Positions 8,246-20,138 are shown, numbered from the stretch's first letter. The stretch is 64,000 nt of DNA from Sphingomonas adhaesiva (GCF_036946125.1 NZ_JAQIJT010000001.1:310001-374000); one strand, 5' to 3'. A program made the numbers and translations. Notes: generated from the letters alone by a model not told the origin.

Positions 8246-10378
8246 TCACGGGGTTACCCGCGATCCGTCGGCGTTGAGCCCTAGGTCCTTCAGCAGCGGC
8301 GCCACCTCGGGATCCTTGCCGTAGAAGGCCCGGAACATCGGCGCATAATCCTCCGTATGCCCCTTCGACAGGATCATGTCGCGGAAGCGCTGGCCATTGG
8401 CCCGGGTCAGCCCGCCGTTCGCCTCGAACCAGGAATAGGCGTTGGCATCCAGCATCTTGGTCCATTGATAGGCGTAATAGCCCGCCGAATAGCCATTGCC
8501 CCAGATATGGAGGAAATAGCTGGAGCGGTACCGCGGCGGCACGTCCGCCACGTCGAGCCCGGAGGCCGCCAGCGCCTGCGCCTCGAACGCATCGGCGTCC
8601 TTCGGCGCCTGCCCGGCGGGCAGCGAGTGCCACGCCATGTCCAGCTGCGACGCGGCCAGCGCCTCGCCGAAGGAATAGCCGGTGTTGAACGTGGCCGCGC
8701 GCTTGATCTTGTCGACCAGCGCCTGCGGGATCGGCCGACCGCTGCGATAGTCGACCGCGTAATGCGCCAGCACCTTCGGGTCGAGCGCCCAGTGCTCGTT
8801 GAACTGCGACGGGAACTCGACGAAATCGCGCGCGGTGTTGGTGCCCGACACGCTGGGATAGGTCTGGTTCGCGAACAGCCCGTGCAGCGCATGGCCGAAT
8901 TCGTGGAACATCGTCGTCACATCGTCGAAGGTGATGAGCGCGGGCTGCCCGGCGGCGGGCTTGGTGAAATTGCCGACGTTGTAGATCACCGGCTTCGTCC
9001 CCAGCAGCTTGGACTGGTTGACGAAGTTCGACATCCACGCGCCGCCGTTCTTGTTGTCGCGCTTCCAATAGTCGAAGTACATCAGCCCCAGCGGCTGGCC
9101 ATTCTCCTCGAACACCTCGTAGACCATCACGTCGCTCTGCCACACCGGCAGGTCGGTGCGCTTCTTGAAGGTGATGCCGTACAGCTGGGTCGCGGCGTAG
9201 AAGACGCCGTCCTCCAGCACCTTGTCGATCTGGAAATACGGTTTCAGCTCGTCCTGGTTCAGGTCGTAGCGCGCCTTGCGCAGCTTCTCCGAATAGAAGT
9301 TCCAGTCCCACGGCTTCAGCGCGAAATCGCCGCCCTCGGCCTTCACCTGCGCCTGCAGCTCCGCCGCCTCGCGCTTCTGCTCGACCGACACCGCGCCCGC
9401 GATCCGGCGCAGGAAGCCCTGCGCGGTCTGCGGCGTCTTCGCCATCTGGTCGGCCAGCTTGTAATCGGCCCAGCTGGCGAACCCCAGCAGCTTCGCCTTC
9501 TGCGCGCGCAGGTCCGCGATCCGCAGCAGCGTGGCGCGGGTGTCGTTGGCGTCCCCCTTCTCCGCGCGGGTCCAGCTCGCCTCGAACAGCGCCTGGCGCG
9601 TGGCGCGATCGGTCAGCTGCGCCAGCGCGGGCTGCTGCGTCGTGTTCTGGAGCGACAGGACGTATTTGCCCGGCAGTCCGCGCGCCTGCGCATCGGCCGC
9701 CGCCGCGGCGATCTCCGCATCGGACAGCCCGGCGAGCTTCGCCTTGTCGTCGACCACCAGCGCGCCGGCCTTCGCCGCGGCGAGCAGGCGCTGCTTGAAC
9801 GTCGTCTCCAGCGTCGACAATTGCCCGTTGACGTCGCGCAGCGCCTTCTGGTCGGTCGCCGACAGCTGCGCCCCAGCGCGCACCATCTTGTCGTAGGTCA
9901 GCGTCAGCACCATCGCCTGCTCGGGCGTCAGCCCCAGCGTGGCCTGGCGATCGTGCAGCGATTTCACCCGCGCGAAGAGCCTCGCATCCTGATTGATCGC
10001 ATCGCGGTGCGCCGACTGGAGCGGCGCCAGTTCCGCCTCGGTCTTCTGGAGCACCGGGTTGGTATTGGCGCCGTTGACGCCGCTGAACGCGTTCTCGGCC
10101 CGCTCCAGCAGCTGACCCGACCGCTCCAGCGCGGCGATCGTATTGTCGAATGTCGGGGCCGCACGGTCGTTCGCGATCCGCGCCACCTCGGCGCGCTGCT
10201 CCGCCATCCCCGCCTTGATCGCCGGCAGATAGTCGGTGTCCTTGATCCGGTCGAAGGGCGGCGCCTGGTACGGCAGCGTGCTCGGCTTGGCGAAGGGGTT
10301 GCTGGCGGGCAGCGTCTGGGCGACCGCCGTCGTCGTCATCAGCGCCACGGACAGGGTGGCGGCGAACATCGAACGCAT
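8246..10378 (-). CDS. M3-family zinc metallopeptidase (peptidyl-dipeptidase Dcp-like), secreted
   Basis: M3 peptidases cleave short peptides inside a deep channel. The 710-residue protein has the zinc motif HEFGHALHG in TMFHEFGHALHGLF and the downstream conserved block of the family (GTNTARDFVEFPSQFNEHW). It begins with a signal peptide, MRSMFAATLSVALMTTTAVAQ, which supports the ATG at 10378 and places the enzyme in the periplasm, like E. coli-type Dcp versions in this order. An upstream start would bury the signal. Length is normal for Dcp. It probably degrades peptides for uptake or wall turnover. Confidence 0.93.
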   Translation of the reverse strand: MRSMFAATLSVALMTTTAVAQTLPASNPFAKPSTLPYQAPPFDRIKDTDYLPAIKAGMAEQRAEVARIANDRAAPTFDNTIAALERSGQLLERAENAFSGVNGANTNPVLQKTEAELAPLQSAHRDAINQDARLFARVKSLHDRQATLGLTPEQAMVLTLTYDKMVRAGAQLSATDQKALRDVNGQLSTLETTFKQRLLAAAKAGALVVDDKAKLAGLSDAEIAAAAADAQARGLPGKYVLSLQNTTQQPALAQLTDRATRQALFEASWTRAEKGDANDTRATLLRIADLRAQKAKLLGFASWADYKLADQMAKTPQTAQGFLRRIAGAVSVEQKREAAELQAQVKAEGGDFALKPWDWNFYSEKLRKARYDLNQDELKPYFQIDKVLEDGVFYAATQLYGITFKKRTDLPVWQSDVMVYEVFEENGQPLGLMYFDYWKRDNKNGGAWMSNFVNQSKLLGTKPVIYNVGNFTKPAAGQPALITFDDVTTMFHEFGHALHGLFANQTYPSVSGTNTARDFVEFPSQFNEHWALDPKVLAHYAVDYRSGRPIPQALVDKIKRAATFNTGYSFGEALAASQLDMAWHSLPAGQAPKDADAFEAQALAASGLDVADVPPRYRSSYFLHIWGNGYSAGYYAYQWTKMLDANAYSWFEANGGLTRANGQRFRDMILSKGHTEDYAPMFRAFYGKDPEVAPLLKDLGLNADGSRVTP

Positions 10379-10484
10379 TGATACTCCTTGGTTATCGTGA
10401 TGAAGCGCAGTGCACGTGGCGACACGATACGGCAAGGTGGCTGTCGTATCGCTGAATGGGGATCAAGTCCGGATGGCGGTCCAC

Positions 10485-12305
10485 TCAGGCCACGCCCTCC
10501 TCGACCGCCGCCGCCCGCTCGGCCGCCTGCCGCAGCCACATCTCCGCATATAGCCCGCCCGCCGCCAGCAGCGCGGCGTGGGTGCCGCGCTCGACCACGC
10601 GGCCCGCCTCCAGCACGACGATCTGGTCGGCATGGACGATCGTCGACAGCCGGTGCGCGATCACGATCGTCGTCCGCCCGCGCTCGATCGCCTGAAGCGT
10701 CTCCATGATCTCGCCCTCGGTCCGGCTGTCGAGCGCGCTGGTCGCCTCGTCCAGGATCAGGATCGGGGGGTCCTTCAGCAGCGTGCGTGCGATCGCGACG
10801 CGCTGCTTCTCGCCGCCCGACAGCTTCAGCCCGCGCTCGCCGACGCGCGTCGCGTAACCGTCCGCCTGCCGCTCGATGAACCCCGCGATCGCCGCGCTGC
10901 GCGCGGCACGCTCGATCGCGGTCTGGTCCGCGCCCTCGCGCCCGTACGCGATGTTGTAGCCGATCGTGTCGTTGAACAGCACCGTATCCTGCGGCACGAT
11001 CCCGATCGCGGCGCGCACCGAATCCTGCGTCACCTGCGCGATATCCTGCCCGTCGATCGCGATCCGGCCCGAATCGACGTCGTAGAAGCGGTACATCAGC
11101 CGCGCGAGCGTCGACTTACCCGCGCCCGATGGCCCCACCACGGCCAATGTCGACCCCGCGGGCACGTCCAGATCGATCCCCTTCAGGATCTCTGCGCCCG
11201 CATCATAGCCGAACCGCACGTTCTCGAACCGCACATGACCGTTGCGGATCGACAGCGGCGGCGCATCCGGCGCGTCCACCACCTCCGACGGCGTGTCGAT
11301 CAGGTCGAACATCGCGCCCATGTCGATCACGCCCTGCCGGATCGTACGATAGACCATGCCCAACAGGTCGAGCGGGCGGAACAATTGCGACAGCAACGTC
11401 GACACCAGCACGACATTGCCCGCGGTGAAACGCCCCTGGCTCCACCCCCAGGCGACCCAGGCCATGCCCGCGCCCAGCATCAGGTTGGTGATCGCAGCCT
11501 GCCCGATGTTGAGCCATGCCAGGCTGTTCTCGCTCTTCACCGCCGCCTGCGCATAGGCTCGCATCGCCGCATCGTAGCGTCGCGCCTCGCGCTCCTCCGC
11601 GCCGAAATACTTCACCGTCTCGAAATTGAGCAGCGAATCGACCGCATGCGCGACCGCGCCGGTGTCCAGATCGTTCATCCGCTCGCGCAGGGACGCACGC
11701 CAGTCGGTGACGACGCGCGTGAACCAGATGTAGACGACGACCATGACGACGGTCGCCGCGACCAGCGGCCAGCCGAACTTCACCTGAAAGATGCCGAGCA
11801 CCAGCACCAGCTCCAGCACCGTCGGCGCGATGTTGAAGAGCAGGAAATACAGCATCGTATCGATGCTCTTCGTGCCGCGCTCGACCACCTTGGTCACCGC
11901 GCCCGTGCGCCGCTCCAGATGGAAGCGCAGCGACAGCTGGTGCAGGTGGCGGAACACGCGCGCCGCCAGCCGCCGCGTCGCCTCCTGCCCCACCCGCTCG
12001 AACACCGTGTTGCGCAGATTGTCGAACAGCGTGCTGCCGAAGCGCGCCGCGGCATAGCCCACCACCAGCAGCACGATCAGCGACACCGGCGTCGTCGGCA
12101 CGGTCATCCCGTCGACCGCCCCCTGCAGCGCGAACGGCGCGCCGTACACCTGCACCAGCTTCGAGGCGACGACCAGCGCCATCGCACCGACCACGCGCAC
12201 CTTCATCCCCGGCGCGTCGGACGGCCACAGATCGGGCAGGAAGCGCCGCAGCGTCGGCAGCAGCGGACGTTCGACGGAGGCGGAGGTAGCGGAGAGCGGC
12301 GGCAT
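10485..12305 (-). CDS. Atm1-type ABC transporter (fused membrane and ATPase domains)
   Basis: The 606-residue half-transporter has an N-terminal six-helix exporter domain (about 35-330) and a nucleotide-binding domain with Walker A GPSGAGKSTLARL, signature LSGGEKQRVAIAR and Walker B LILDEATSALD. Overall sequence fits the Atm1/HMT1 branch, whose Novosphingobium member exports glutathione and metal-glutathione conjugates. It should homodimerise in the inner membrane. A role in metal or thiol stress is inferred from the family. No partner gene adjoins it. Confidence 0.9.
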   Translation of the reverse strand: MPPLSATSASVERPLLPTLRRFLPDLWPSDAPGMKVRVVGAMALVVASKLVQVYGAPFALQGAVDGMTVPTTPVSLIVLLVVGYAAARFGSTLFDNLRNTVFERVGQEATRRLAARVFRHLHQLSLRFHLERRTGAVTKVVERGTKSIDTMLYFLLFNIAPTVLELVLVLGIFQVKFGWPLVAATVVMVVVYIWFTRVVTDWRASLRERMNDLDTGAVAHAVDSLLNFETVKYFGAEEREARRYDAAMRAYAQAAVKSENSLAWLNIGQAAITNLMLGAGMAWVAWGWSQGRFTAGNVVLVSTLLSQLFRPLDLLGMVYRTIRQGVIDMGAMFDLIDTPSEVVDAPDAPPLSIRNGHVRFENVRFGYDAGAEILKGIDLDVPAGSTLAVVGPSGAGKSTLARLMYRFYDVDSGRIAIDGQDIAQVTQDSVRAAIGIVPQDTVLFNDTIGYNIAYGREGADQTAIERAARSAAIAGFIERQADGYATRVGERGLKLSGGEKQRVAIARTLLKDPPILILDEATSALDSRTEGEIMETLQAIERGRTTIVIAHRLSTIVHADQIVVLEAGRVVERGTHAALLAAGGLYAEMWLRQAAERAAAVEEGVA

Positions 12306-12433
12306 GAGCCCGCGATGTCGGGCGCGCGGCGTGCGGCGTCAACCTCGCCCCGGAACGGCACGATGCGATGCCCGGAACGCAAGCGCCGCCGATGCGTATT
12401 TACGACAGGAAATCATAGGGATGGGAGGGGTCG

Positions 12434-12670
12434 GTGGAGCCGGTCTTCTTCGTGATGGCGATCATGGGCTGCGCCGATGGCGCGTCCGGTTGCACCCAGG
12501 CCCGGGTCGAGCCGGCGCATTATTCGACCGTGCAGCAATGCCAGGCGGCGATGCCCGCCGCGCTGACCCGCAGCACCGACATCGACTATCCGGTCGTCAC
12601 CGCCGCGTGCCGGCGGAGCGGCTTGCAGATGGCGGACAACGCCGCCGCCGTCACGCGCGCCGCGCGGTGA
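12434..12670 (+). CDS. Small cysteine-containing hypothetical protein, 78 aa
   Basis: I do not recognise a named family. The protein starts at a GTG with a strong purine-rich ribosome site (GGGAGGGG) and has four cysteines (GCADGASGC, QQC, AAC) that could form two disulfides. The first residues are hydrophobic (VFFVMAIMG), so export is possible. Its 3' end overlaps the convergent ubiG 3' end by 20 bp. Confidence 0.6.
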   Translation: MEPVFFVMAIMGCADGASGCTQARVEPAHYSTVQQCQAAMPAALTRSTDIDYPVVTAACRRSGLQMADNAAAVTRAAR

Positions 12671-13397
12671 GGAAATAGTCGAGCGCGGTCGACGCGCCGA
12701 GCGCAAACCCGCTCGTTCCCAGCGTCAGGCCGGTGACATCGCCGACCTCCAGCCCCGCGTCACGCACCATCCCGCCCAGTTCGTCCGGCGTCAGGAACTT
12801 GTCCCAGTCGTGCGTTCCGCGCGGGATTTGGCCCGTCAGTTCCGCCCCCTCGACCAGCGCCACGCGGGACAGCCACGTCCGGTTGGGGGTGCTCATCACC
12901 AGCAGTCCGCCCGGCGCCACTGCCGCCGCCAGCGCCGCCACGAAGGTGCGCGGATCGGCGACGTGCTCGACCACCTCCATCGAGGTGACGAGATCGAACG
13001 TCTCGCCTGCCACCGCCTCGACGCCCCCGGCACGATAGTCGATCGTCAGCCCGCCCGCCCCGGCATGCGCGCGCGCCACGGCGATGCTCTCGGGTGCGGC
13101 ATCCACCGCCGTCACGCTCGCCCCCAGTCGCGCCAGCGGCTCCGCCAGCAACCCCGCGCCGCAACCCATGTCGAGCGCGCGCCGCCCCGCGAGCGGAGTG
13201 AAGGAACGGTCGTCGAGGTCCCAATGGCGGTCGATCGCGGCGCGGATGTAGCGCAAGCGCACCGGGTTCAGCCGGTGGAGCATCGCCGACGATCCCTTCG
13301 GGTCCCACCATTCCTGCGCCATCCCCCCGAAATGCGCGGCCTCCCCCGCCACGACGGAGGGGTGGATGGTGTCGGTTGTTACGCTTGCGTCGGTCAT
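12651..13397 (-). CDS. ubiG: Ubiquinone biosynthesis O-methyltransferase UbiG
   Basis: UbiG carries out both O-methylations in ubiquinone synthesis using S-adenosylmethionine. The 248-residue protein has the family N-terminus (EAAHFGGMAQEWWDPKG), the SAM-binding loop ALDMGCGAGLLAEPLAR near residue 70, and the membrane-associated helix region NRTWLSRVALVEGAE. It begins 52 bp from the divergent lysC start, so the two share a short promoter region. This gene and the UbiH-like monooxygenase at 56.5 kb act in the same pathway. Confidence 0.96.
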   Translation of the reverse strand: MTDASVTTDTIHPSVVAGEAAHFGGMAQEWWDPKGSSAMLHRLNPVRLRYIRAAIDRHWDLDDRSFTPLAGRRALDMGCGAGLLAEPLARLGASVTAVDAAPESIAVARAHAGAGGLTIDYRAGGVEAVAGETFDLVTSMEVVEHVADPRTFVAALAAAVAPGGLLVMSTPNRTWLSRVALVEGAELTGQIPRGTHDWDKFLTPDELGGMVRDAGLEVGDVTGLTLGTSGFALGASTALDYFLTARRA

Positions 13398-13449
13398 GCG
13401 CGCTTCCTATCAGGGCGCCCCCTCCACCCCAAGGCGTTTGGACAGCATA

Positions 13450-14721
13450 GTGGCGCGCATCGTCATGAAATTCGGCGGCACCTCGATGGCCGGGATCGAG
13501 CGTATCCGCTCCGTCGCCGCCCGGGTGAAGCGCGAGGCCGACGCCGGCAACCAGGTCGCGGTCGTCGTGTCCGCCATGGCGGGCGAGACCGACCGCCTCG
13601 TCGGCTTCTGCCGCGAGGCGTCGCCGCTGTACGATCCGCGCGAATATGACGTCGTCGTCGCCGCGGGCGAGCAGATCACCAGCGGCCTTCTGGCGATTGC
13701 GCTACAGGCGATCGGGGTCGAGGCGCGGTCGTGGCTCGGCTGGCAGCTGCCGATCAACACCGACGACGCCTTCGCCAAGGCGCGGATCGGCACGATCGAT
13801 ACCGACGCGCTGATCGCCAGCATGGCATCGGGCGCGGTCGCGGTCATCCCCGGCTTCCAGGGGATGAACGCCGATGGCCGGATCACCACGCTGGGCCGCG
13901 GCGGGTCGGACACGTCCGCGGTGGCGGTGGCGGCGGCGGTGAAGGCCGACCGCTGCGACATCTATACCGACGTCGACGGGGTCTACACCACCGATCCCCG
14001 CATCGTGCCGCGCGCGCGCAAGCTGGTGAAGGTGACGTACGAGGAAATGCTGGAACTGGCGAGCGTGGGGGCCAAGGTGCTCCAGACGCGCTCGGTCGGG
14101 CTGGCGATGAAGGAAAAGGTCCGCGTCCAGGTGCTGTCGTCGTTCACCGGCGCGGATGCACCGATGGCGGACACCCTGCCCGGAACGATGATCGTGGGCG
14201 AAGAGGAGATCGACGAAGTGGAACGCCAGCTCATCACCGGCATCGCGCACGACAAGAACGAGGCGAAGATCACGCTGACCAGCGTGCCCGACAAGCCCGG
14301 TTCGGTCGCCGCGATCTTCGAGCCGCTGTCCGCAGCCAATATCAACGTCGACATGATCATCCAGAATATCGCGCACCGCTCCAGCGGCTCGGCCAGCGCG
14401 ACCGACGTGACCTTCACCGTCCCCGCCGCCGACCTGCCGCGTTCGATCGAGGCGCTGAACCAGGCGCGCGAGGCGATCGGCTTCGGCGAACTGGTCCACG
14501 ACCCCCGCGTCGCGAAGATCAGCGTCGTCGGGGTCGGGATGCGCAGCCATGCCGGCGTCGCCAGCACCATGTTCACGACGCTGGGCGCGCGCGGGATCAA
14601 CATCCTCGCCATCTCGACCAGCGAGATCAAGGTGTCGGTGTTGATCCACGAGGACGAGACGGAACTGGCGGTCCGCGTCCTCCACACCGCCTACGGGCTG
14701 GACGCCGACGAGGCGGCCTGA
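13450..14721 (+). CDS. lysC: Aspartate kinase
   Basis: This enzyme phosphorylates aspartate at the entry of lysine, threonine and methionine synthesis. The 423-residue product has the nucleotide-binding N-terminus (IVMKFGGTSMAG), the aspartate-binding TLGRGGSDTSAVAVAAAV block near residue 153, and two C-terminal ACT domains (from about residue 265, ITLTSVPDKPGSVAAIF) that usually bind lysine or threonine for feedback control. I chose the GTG giving VARIVMKFGG because it matches relatives. ATG codons further upstream would run into the ubiG promoter and start. Confidence 0.96.
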   Translation: MARIVMKFGGTSMAGIERIRSVAARVKREADAGNQVAVVVSAMAGETDRLVGFCREASPLYDPREYDVVVAAGEQITSGLLAIALQAIGVEARSWLGWQLPINTDDAFAKARIGTIDTDALIASMASGAVAVIPGFQGMNADGRITTLGRGGSDTSAVAVAAAVKADRCDIYTDVDGVYTTDPRIVPRARKLVKVTYEEMLELASVGAKVLQTRSVGLAMKEKVRVQVLSSFTGADAPMADTLPGTMIVGEEEIDEVERQLITGIAHDKNEAKITLTSVPDKPGSVAAIFEPLSAANINVDMIIQNIAHRSSGSASATDVTFTVPAADLPRSIEALNQAREAIGFGELVHDPRVAKISVVGVGMRSHAGVASTMFTTLGARGINILAISTSEIKVSVLIHEDETELAVRVLHTAYGLDADEAA

Positions 14722-14730
14722 TCTTTTCTT

Positions 14731-14759
14731 CGTTACCCCGGGCTTGACCCGGGGTGACG
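14731..14759. repeat. REP-like short palindrome (GTCAYCCCGGG family)
   Basis: It reads CGTTACCCCGGGC then TTGACCCGGGGTGACG, a near-perfect inverted repeat, between the convergent lysC and glycosyltransferase genes. A T-rich run just before it (ATCTTTTCTT) is on the wrong side for a lysC terminator. Confidence 0.85.
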
Positions 14760-14763
14760 GAAG

Positions 14764-15783
14764 TCACTCCGCCGGCGCGGCGCTGGCGACCTGCTCCTCC
14801 GGGATCCGCGTCGCCTCCGCCTGGAACCCCAGCGTCGCGCGGCCGTGCGCGGTGCCGGCGATGTCCGCGACCAGATACAGCGGACGCCGTTTCGCCTCGA
14901 TATACAGCCGCCCCAGATACTCGCCGATCATGCCGAGCACGAACATCTGGATCGCGGACAGCACAACGACGACCAGCATGGTCGAGGTCCAGCCCTGCAC
15001 TCGAGCCCCGCTGAAATAGCCGTAGGCGATGTAGAACAGCAGCAGCACCGAGCAGCCCGCCAGGATCACCGACAAATGGCTCGCCCAGCGCAACGGCGCG
15101 GTGGAGAAGCCGGTGACCGCGTCCAGCGCCAGCCGCACCATCTTGCCCAGCGGATAGTTCGTCTCGCCCGCATGCCGCTCGGCGCGGTCATAGGGAAAGG
15201 GCACCTGGCGGAAGCCGACCCAGGCCACCATCCCGCGGATGAAGCGCGCCTGCTCGGGCAGCGACAGCAAGGCGTCGAGCGCCCGCCTGGTCATCAGCCG
15301 GAAATCGCCGGTGTCGAGCGGGATCGGCGTGTCGGTGACGCGGTCGAGCACGCGGTAGAAGGCCGCCGCCGTCGCCTTCTTGAACAGCGTCTCGCCATCG
15401 CGCTTGCGCCGCACGGCATAGACGACGTCGGCCTGCTCGCGCGCCATGGTCGCGCGCATCTCCGCCACGAGTTCGGGCGGGTCCTGCAGGTCCGCGTCGA
15501 TGATGAGGATCTGCTCGCCCGCGCACAGGTCCAGCCCCGCGGTCAGCGCGAGCTGGTGGCCGTGGTTGCGCGACAGATTGACCGCGACGACGCGCGGGTC
15601 GGCCGCCGCCAGCGTCTGCATCACGCGCCAGCTGTCGTCGCGCGACCCGTCGTTGACGAGCACGATCTCATGATCGTCGCCGACGACGCCGCGCGCCGCG
15701 GCGGACACGCGCGCATGGAGCAGCGGCAGCGTCGCCTCTTCGTTGTAACAGGGGATGACGACCGAGAGCGCAGGACGGTTCAT
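14764..15783 (-). CDS. GtrB-like family 2 glycosyltransferase with two membrane helices
   Basis: The 339-residue protein has a GT-A domain opening SVVIPCYNEEATLPLL, the nucleotide-sugar motif IDADLQDPPEL and the region NLSRNHGHQLALTAGLD typical of polyprenyl-phosphate glycosyltransferases (GtrB, ArnC and DPM1 class). Two C-terminal transmembrane helices follow (about residues 237-260 and 272-294). It should transfer a sugar from a nucleotide donor to undecaprenyl phosphate at the inner membrane, for later use in modifying lipopolysaccharide or other glycans. The sugar is not predictable. No GtrA-type flippase gene adjoins it. Confidence 0.9.
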   Translation of the reverse strand: MNRPALSVVIPCYNEEATLPLLHARVSAAARGVVGDDHEIVLVNDGSRDDSWRVMQTLAAADPRVVAVNLSRNHGHQLALTAGLDLCAGEQILIIDADLQDPPELVAEMRATMAREQADVVYAVRRKRDGETLFKKATAAAFYRVLDRVTDTPIPLDTGDFRLMTRRALDALLSLPEQARFIRGMVAWVGFRQVPFPYDRAERHAGETNYPLGKMVRLALDAVTGFSTAPLRWASHLSVILAGCSVLLLFYIAYGYFSGARVQGWTSTMLVVVVLSAIQMFVLGMIGEYLGRLYIEAKRRPLYLVADIAGTAHGRATLGFQAEATRIPEEQVASAAPAE

Positions 15784-15808
15784 GGTGCCGCCGCGCTGTA
15801 ACGACCTG

Positions 15809-17230
15809 TCAGCCGGTCGTCACGACCTTTACCAGCATTCCGGCGCGCAGCGGCGCATCGGGGTCCAGCCCGTTCAGCGTCACGAACCGTTCGCGCTGAA
15901 GCGTGGGATAGGCCATCTGCCCCGCGAAGGTGTCGATCGTATCCCCCTGCTTCACCGTCACGATGCGGACGCGCTTGCCGGTAATCGCATTCGCCTGCGC
16001 CGGGGTGAGCACCGCGACGCTCTCCACCAGCGACGCCAGCGGACGGATTCCCTGCCCCGCCGGGGTCACGATCGTGAACCAGTTGGTGGCGCTGGGGAAG
16101 CGATAGGCGACGATGGTCGCATCGACCGCGCGCCCGCCCGCCGAGGCGCGCGTGGTCGAGGCGGCGTAGCGCACGCCGTTGGCGGTACCCGACGTCACCT
16201 CTCCGCCGGCATTCGCGCCCAGCTGGCGGAACCGCGCGGCGATGAAGCCGGCGAGATCGTCGGTAGCGGCCGCGGTCTTCATCTGCGCCTGACCGCCGCT
16301 GCCCGCCACCGTGACCGCGTCCGCACCGTTGGCGATCGTATAGCCCTGCGGCGCGGTGAAGCGCAGCCGCAGTCCCGGATGCCGGAAGGTCTGCCCCTCG
16401 ATCACGCCTTCGGTCGGGTCATCGTCGTAGCGCAGCCCGTCCAGCCGGCGGAGGAACGCGGTATCCTGCGGCGGGGTCGTTTCCGGTCGCCCGGTCGCCT
16501 GCGCGAGCCGGGCGGCGCGGCGGACCCGCTCCAGGCTGTTGGGGTGGGTCGATGCCCAGGTGGGGAGCGCGTTCGCGTCGTGCCCGGCCGCGCGCGCCTG
16601 CAGCGTCGTCGCGGCGTTCAGCTGCGCCAGCATGTCGGCGGCGGCATAGGGATCGTACCCCGCGGCGGTGATGTACTTCACCCCCAGCGCGTCGGCGGCA
16701 TATTCCTGATCGCGGCCGTATTTCAGCGTGTAGAGCCCGGCTGCCTGCTGCGCGCCGGCGCCCACCAGCTGCCCGATCGCGCCATTGCCCGCCACCGCGC
16801 CGACGATCCCCGCCAGCACGCCGCCGATCGAGGCGGTACGGTTGCGCGCCGCCGAATGGCGCGCGGCGACGTGGCCGACCTCATGCCCCATCACCGAGGC
16901 CAGCTCCGCCTCGCTGTTCATCAGCGCCAGCAGCTGTCGCGTGACGTAGATATAGCCCCCGGGGATCGCGAAGGCATTCTCCACCGGCGAATTGAGCAGT
17001 GCCACGGTGAAATCGCCCTGCGCGTTCGACAGCCCGGACTGGACCGCGACGCGCTTGCCCACCTGCTCGACATAGGCCGCCTGCGGGCCGTCGTACTTGC
17101 CGCCGAACTCGGCCAGCAGCTGCGGGTTGGCCTGCGCCCCCTGCGCCTTGTCCGATGCGGAGATCGACTGCGCCGCCGCCGGCACGGCGACCGAGACGAG
17201 CGCCGTGGCGGCGAGCAGATGGCGTAACAT
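15809..17230 (-). CDS. Periplasmic M48 zinc protease with C-terminal LysM domain
   Basis: The 473-residue protein has a signal peptide (MLRHLLAATALVSVAVPAAAQ), an M48 (BepA-like) catalytic domain with VMGHEVGHVAARHS giving the HExxH zinc site near residue 118, and the third ligand in RDQEYAADALG. A LysM-like segment at the C-terminus (VTVKQGDTIDTFAGQ) suggests peptidoglycan binding. Members of this family trim or degrade misassembled outer-membrane proteins, so envelope quality control is the likely role. It ends 25 bp after the start of the GtrB-like gene on the same strand. Confidence 0.92.
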   Translation of the reverse strand: MLRHLLAATALVSVAVPAAAQSISASDKAQGAQANPQLLAEFGGKYDGPQAAYVEQVGKRVAVQSGLSNAQGDFTVALLNSPVENAFAIPGGYIYVTRQLLALMNSEAELASVMGHEVGHVAARHSAARNRTASIGGVLAGIVGAVAGNGAIGQLVGAGAQQAAGLYTLKYGRDQEYAADALGVKYITAAGYDPYAAADMLAQLNAATTLQARAAGHDANALPTWASTHPNSLERVRRAARLAQATGRPETTPPQDTAFLRRLDGLRYDDDPTEGVIEGQTFRHPGLRLRFTAPQGYTIANGADAVTVAGSGGQAQMKTAAATDDLAGFIAARFRQLGANAGGEVTSGTANGVRYAASTTRASAGGRAVDATIVAYRFPSATNWFTIVTPAGQGIRPLASLVESVAVLTPAQANAITGKRVRIVTVKQGDTIDTFAGQMAYPTLQRERFVTLNGLDPDAPLRAGMLVKVVTTG

Positions 17231-17293
17231 GCGTTGGTCCTCCCGTGTCGGACACTGAAATGCGGCAGGCGGCGAACGGTTTCCCGTCGCCGG

Positions 17294-17451
17294 TCACAGG
17301 CCGTCAGTCGGCCCGGCCGATGACGCGGAGGCGGTCGCGCCCGCGATGTCGACATCCATCGATCGCGCCGCCGTCCCCGTCATCGTCAGCACGCCGCTGC
17401 CCGGCGACACCGCGAGCAGGTCGCCGTCGTAGGTCACGACGGTCGCCGCGA

Positions 17452-17455
<4 letters not shown>
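17294..17455 (-). CDS. Possible short coding frame after rsh
   Basis: A 53-codon frame runs from a CTG at the rsh stop to a TGA and encodes ATVVTYDGDLLAVSPGSG and a small-residue tail. Third positions are almost all G or C, as in real genes here, but there is no ATG, GTG or TTG at a good place and no ribosome site. It may be a remnant of a longer gene or chance GC bias. I recognise no family. Confidence 0.25.
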
Positions 17456-19641
<2,186 letters not shown>

Positions 19642-19682
19642 AAGATGCTTCCATCGACCGCCGCATTGCAACACGCGAGACA

Positions 19683-19722
19683 CAAAAAATTGGCCCCCGC
19701 CGCGGGAGTTGCGGCGGGGGCC
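19683..19722 (-). terminator. Rho-independent terminator of the CC_3452-like gene
   Basis: On the minus strand GGCCCCCGCCGC and GCGGCGGGGGCC form a stem around CTCCC-type loop bases, followed by AATTTTTTG. It lies between the 112-aa secreted protein gene and rsh, so it separates their transcription and also rules out an upstream rsh start. Confidence 0.85.
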
Positions 19723-19753
19723 AGATTCTCCCGTCAGAGGGGACGGAAAAGGC

Positions 19754-20092
19754 TCAGTTGTTCGCCATCGTCGGCGCGGTGATCCCAGCCTTGGCGTTGC
19801 AGGCGCCCAGCTGCGCCGCATCGAAGGTCTTGCCCCCCGCCGAGAAGGCGGTCAGCCCGCCGACGTCGCGCGCCAGCAGCTGGCACAGGATGGCGTCGCG
19901 CTCCGGCGCGCGGGCGGCGACCAGCGCGCCATTGTCGACGTGCCATGCGGTCGAGCGGGTGATGAAGCGGGCCTTCGTCGGCGCTGCGGCCGGGGTGGCG
20001 ACGTAATAGGCACCGGCAGGCTGCGCCTGGACACCGGCGGCGGCCAGCGTGGCGGCGGAGGCGACGATCGCGGAGATGACGGCACGAAGCAT
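19754..20092 (-). CDS. CC_3452-like secreted protein, 112 aa
   Basis: The product has a signal peptide (MLRAVISAIVASAATLAAAG to AQ) and a mature part with YYVATPAAAPTKARFITRS, a single Cys in ILCQLLARDVG and AQLGACNAKAG near the end. This resembles the CC_3452 family, small exported proteins of unknown function found in Caulobacter and sphingomonads. The two cysteines may pair. It has its own terminator and is divergent from the HxlR regulator gene, so the regulator could control it. Confidence 0.75.
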   Translation of the reverse strand: MLRAVISAIVASAATLAAAGVQAQPAGAYYVATPAAAPTKARFITRSTAWHVDNGALVAARAPERDAILCQLLARDVGGLTAFSAGGKTFDAAQLGACNAKAGITAPTMANN

Positions 20093-20138
20093 CGGACGAT
20101 TCCCTGTTGAGTTGCTGATCGCTACCTAGATGTTGCGG

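Noticed and set aside
14720..14760. The REP-like palindrome as a bidirectional terminator for lysC and the glycosyltransferase
   Set aside because: There is no T-run after the stem on either strand, so I list it only as a repeat.
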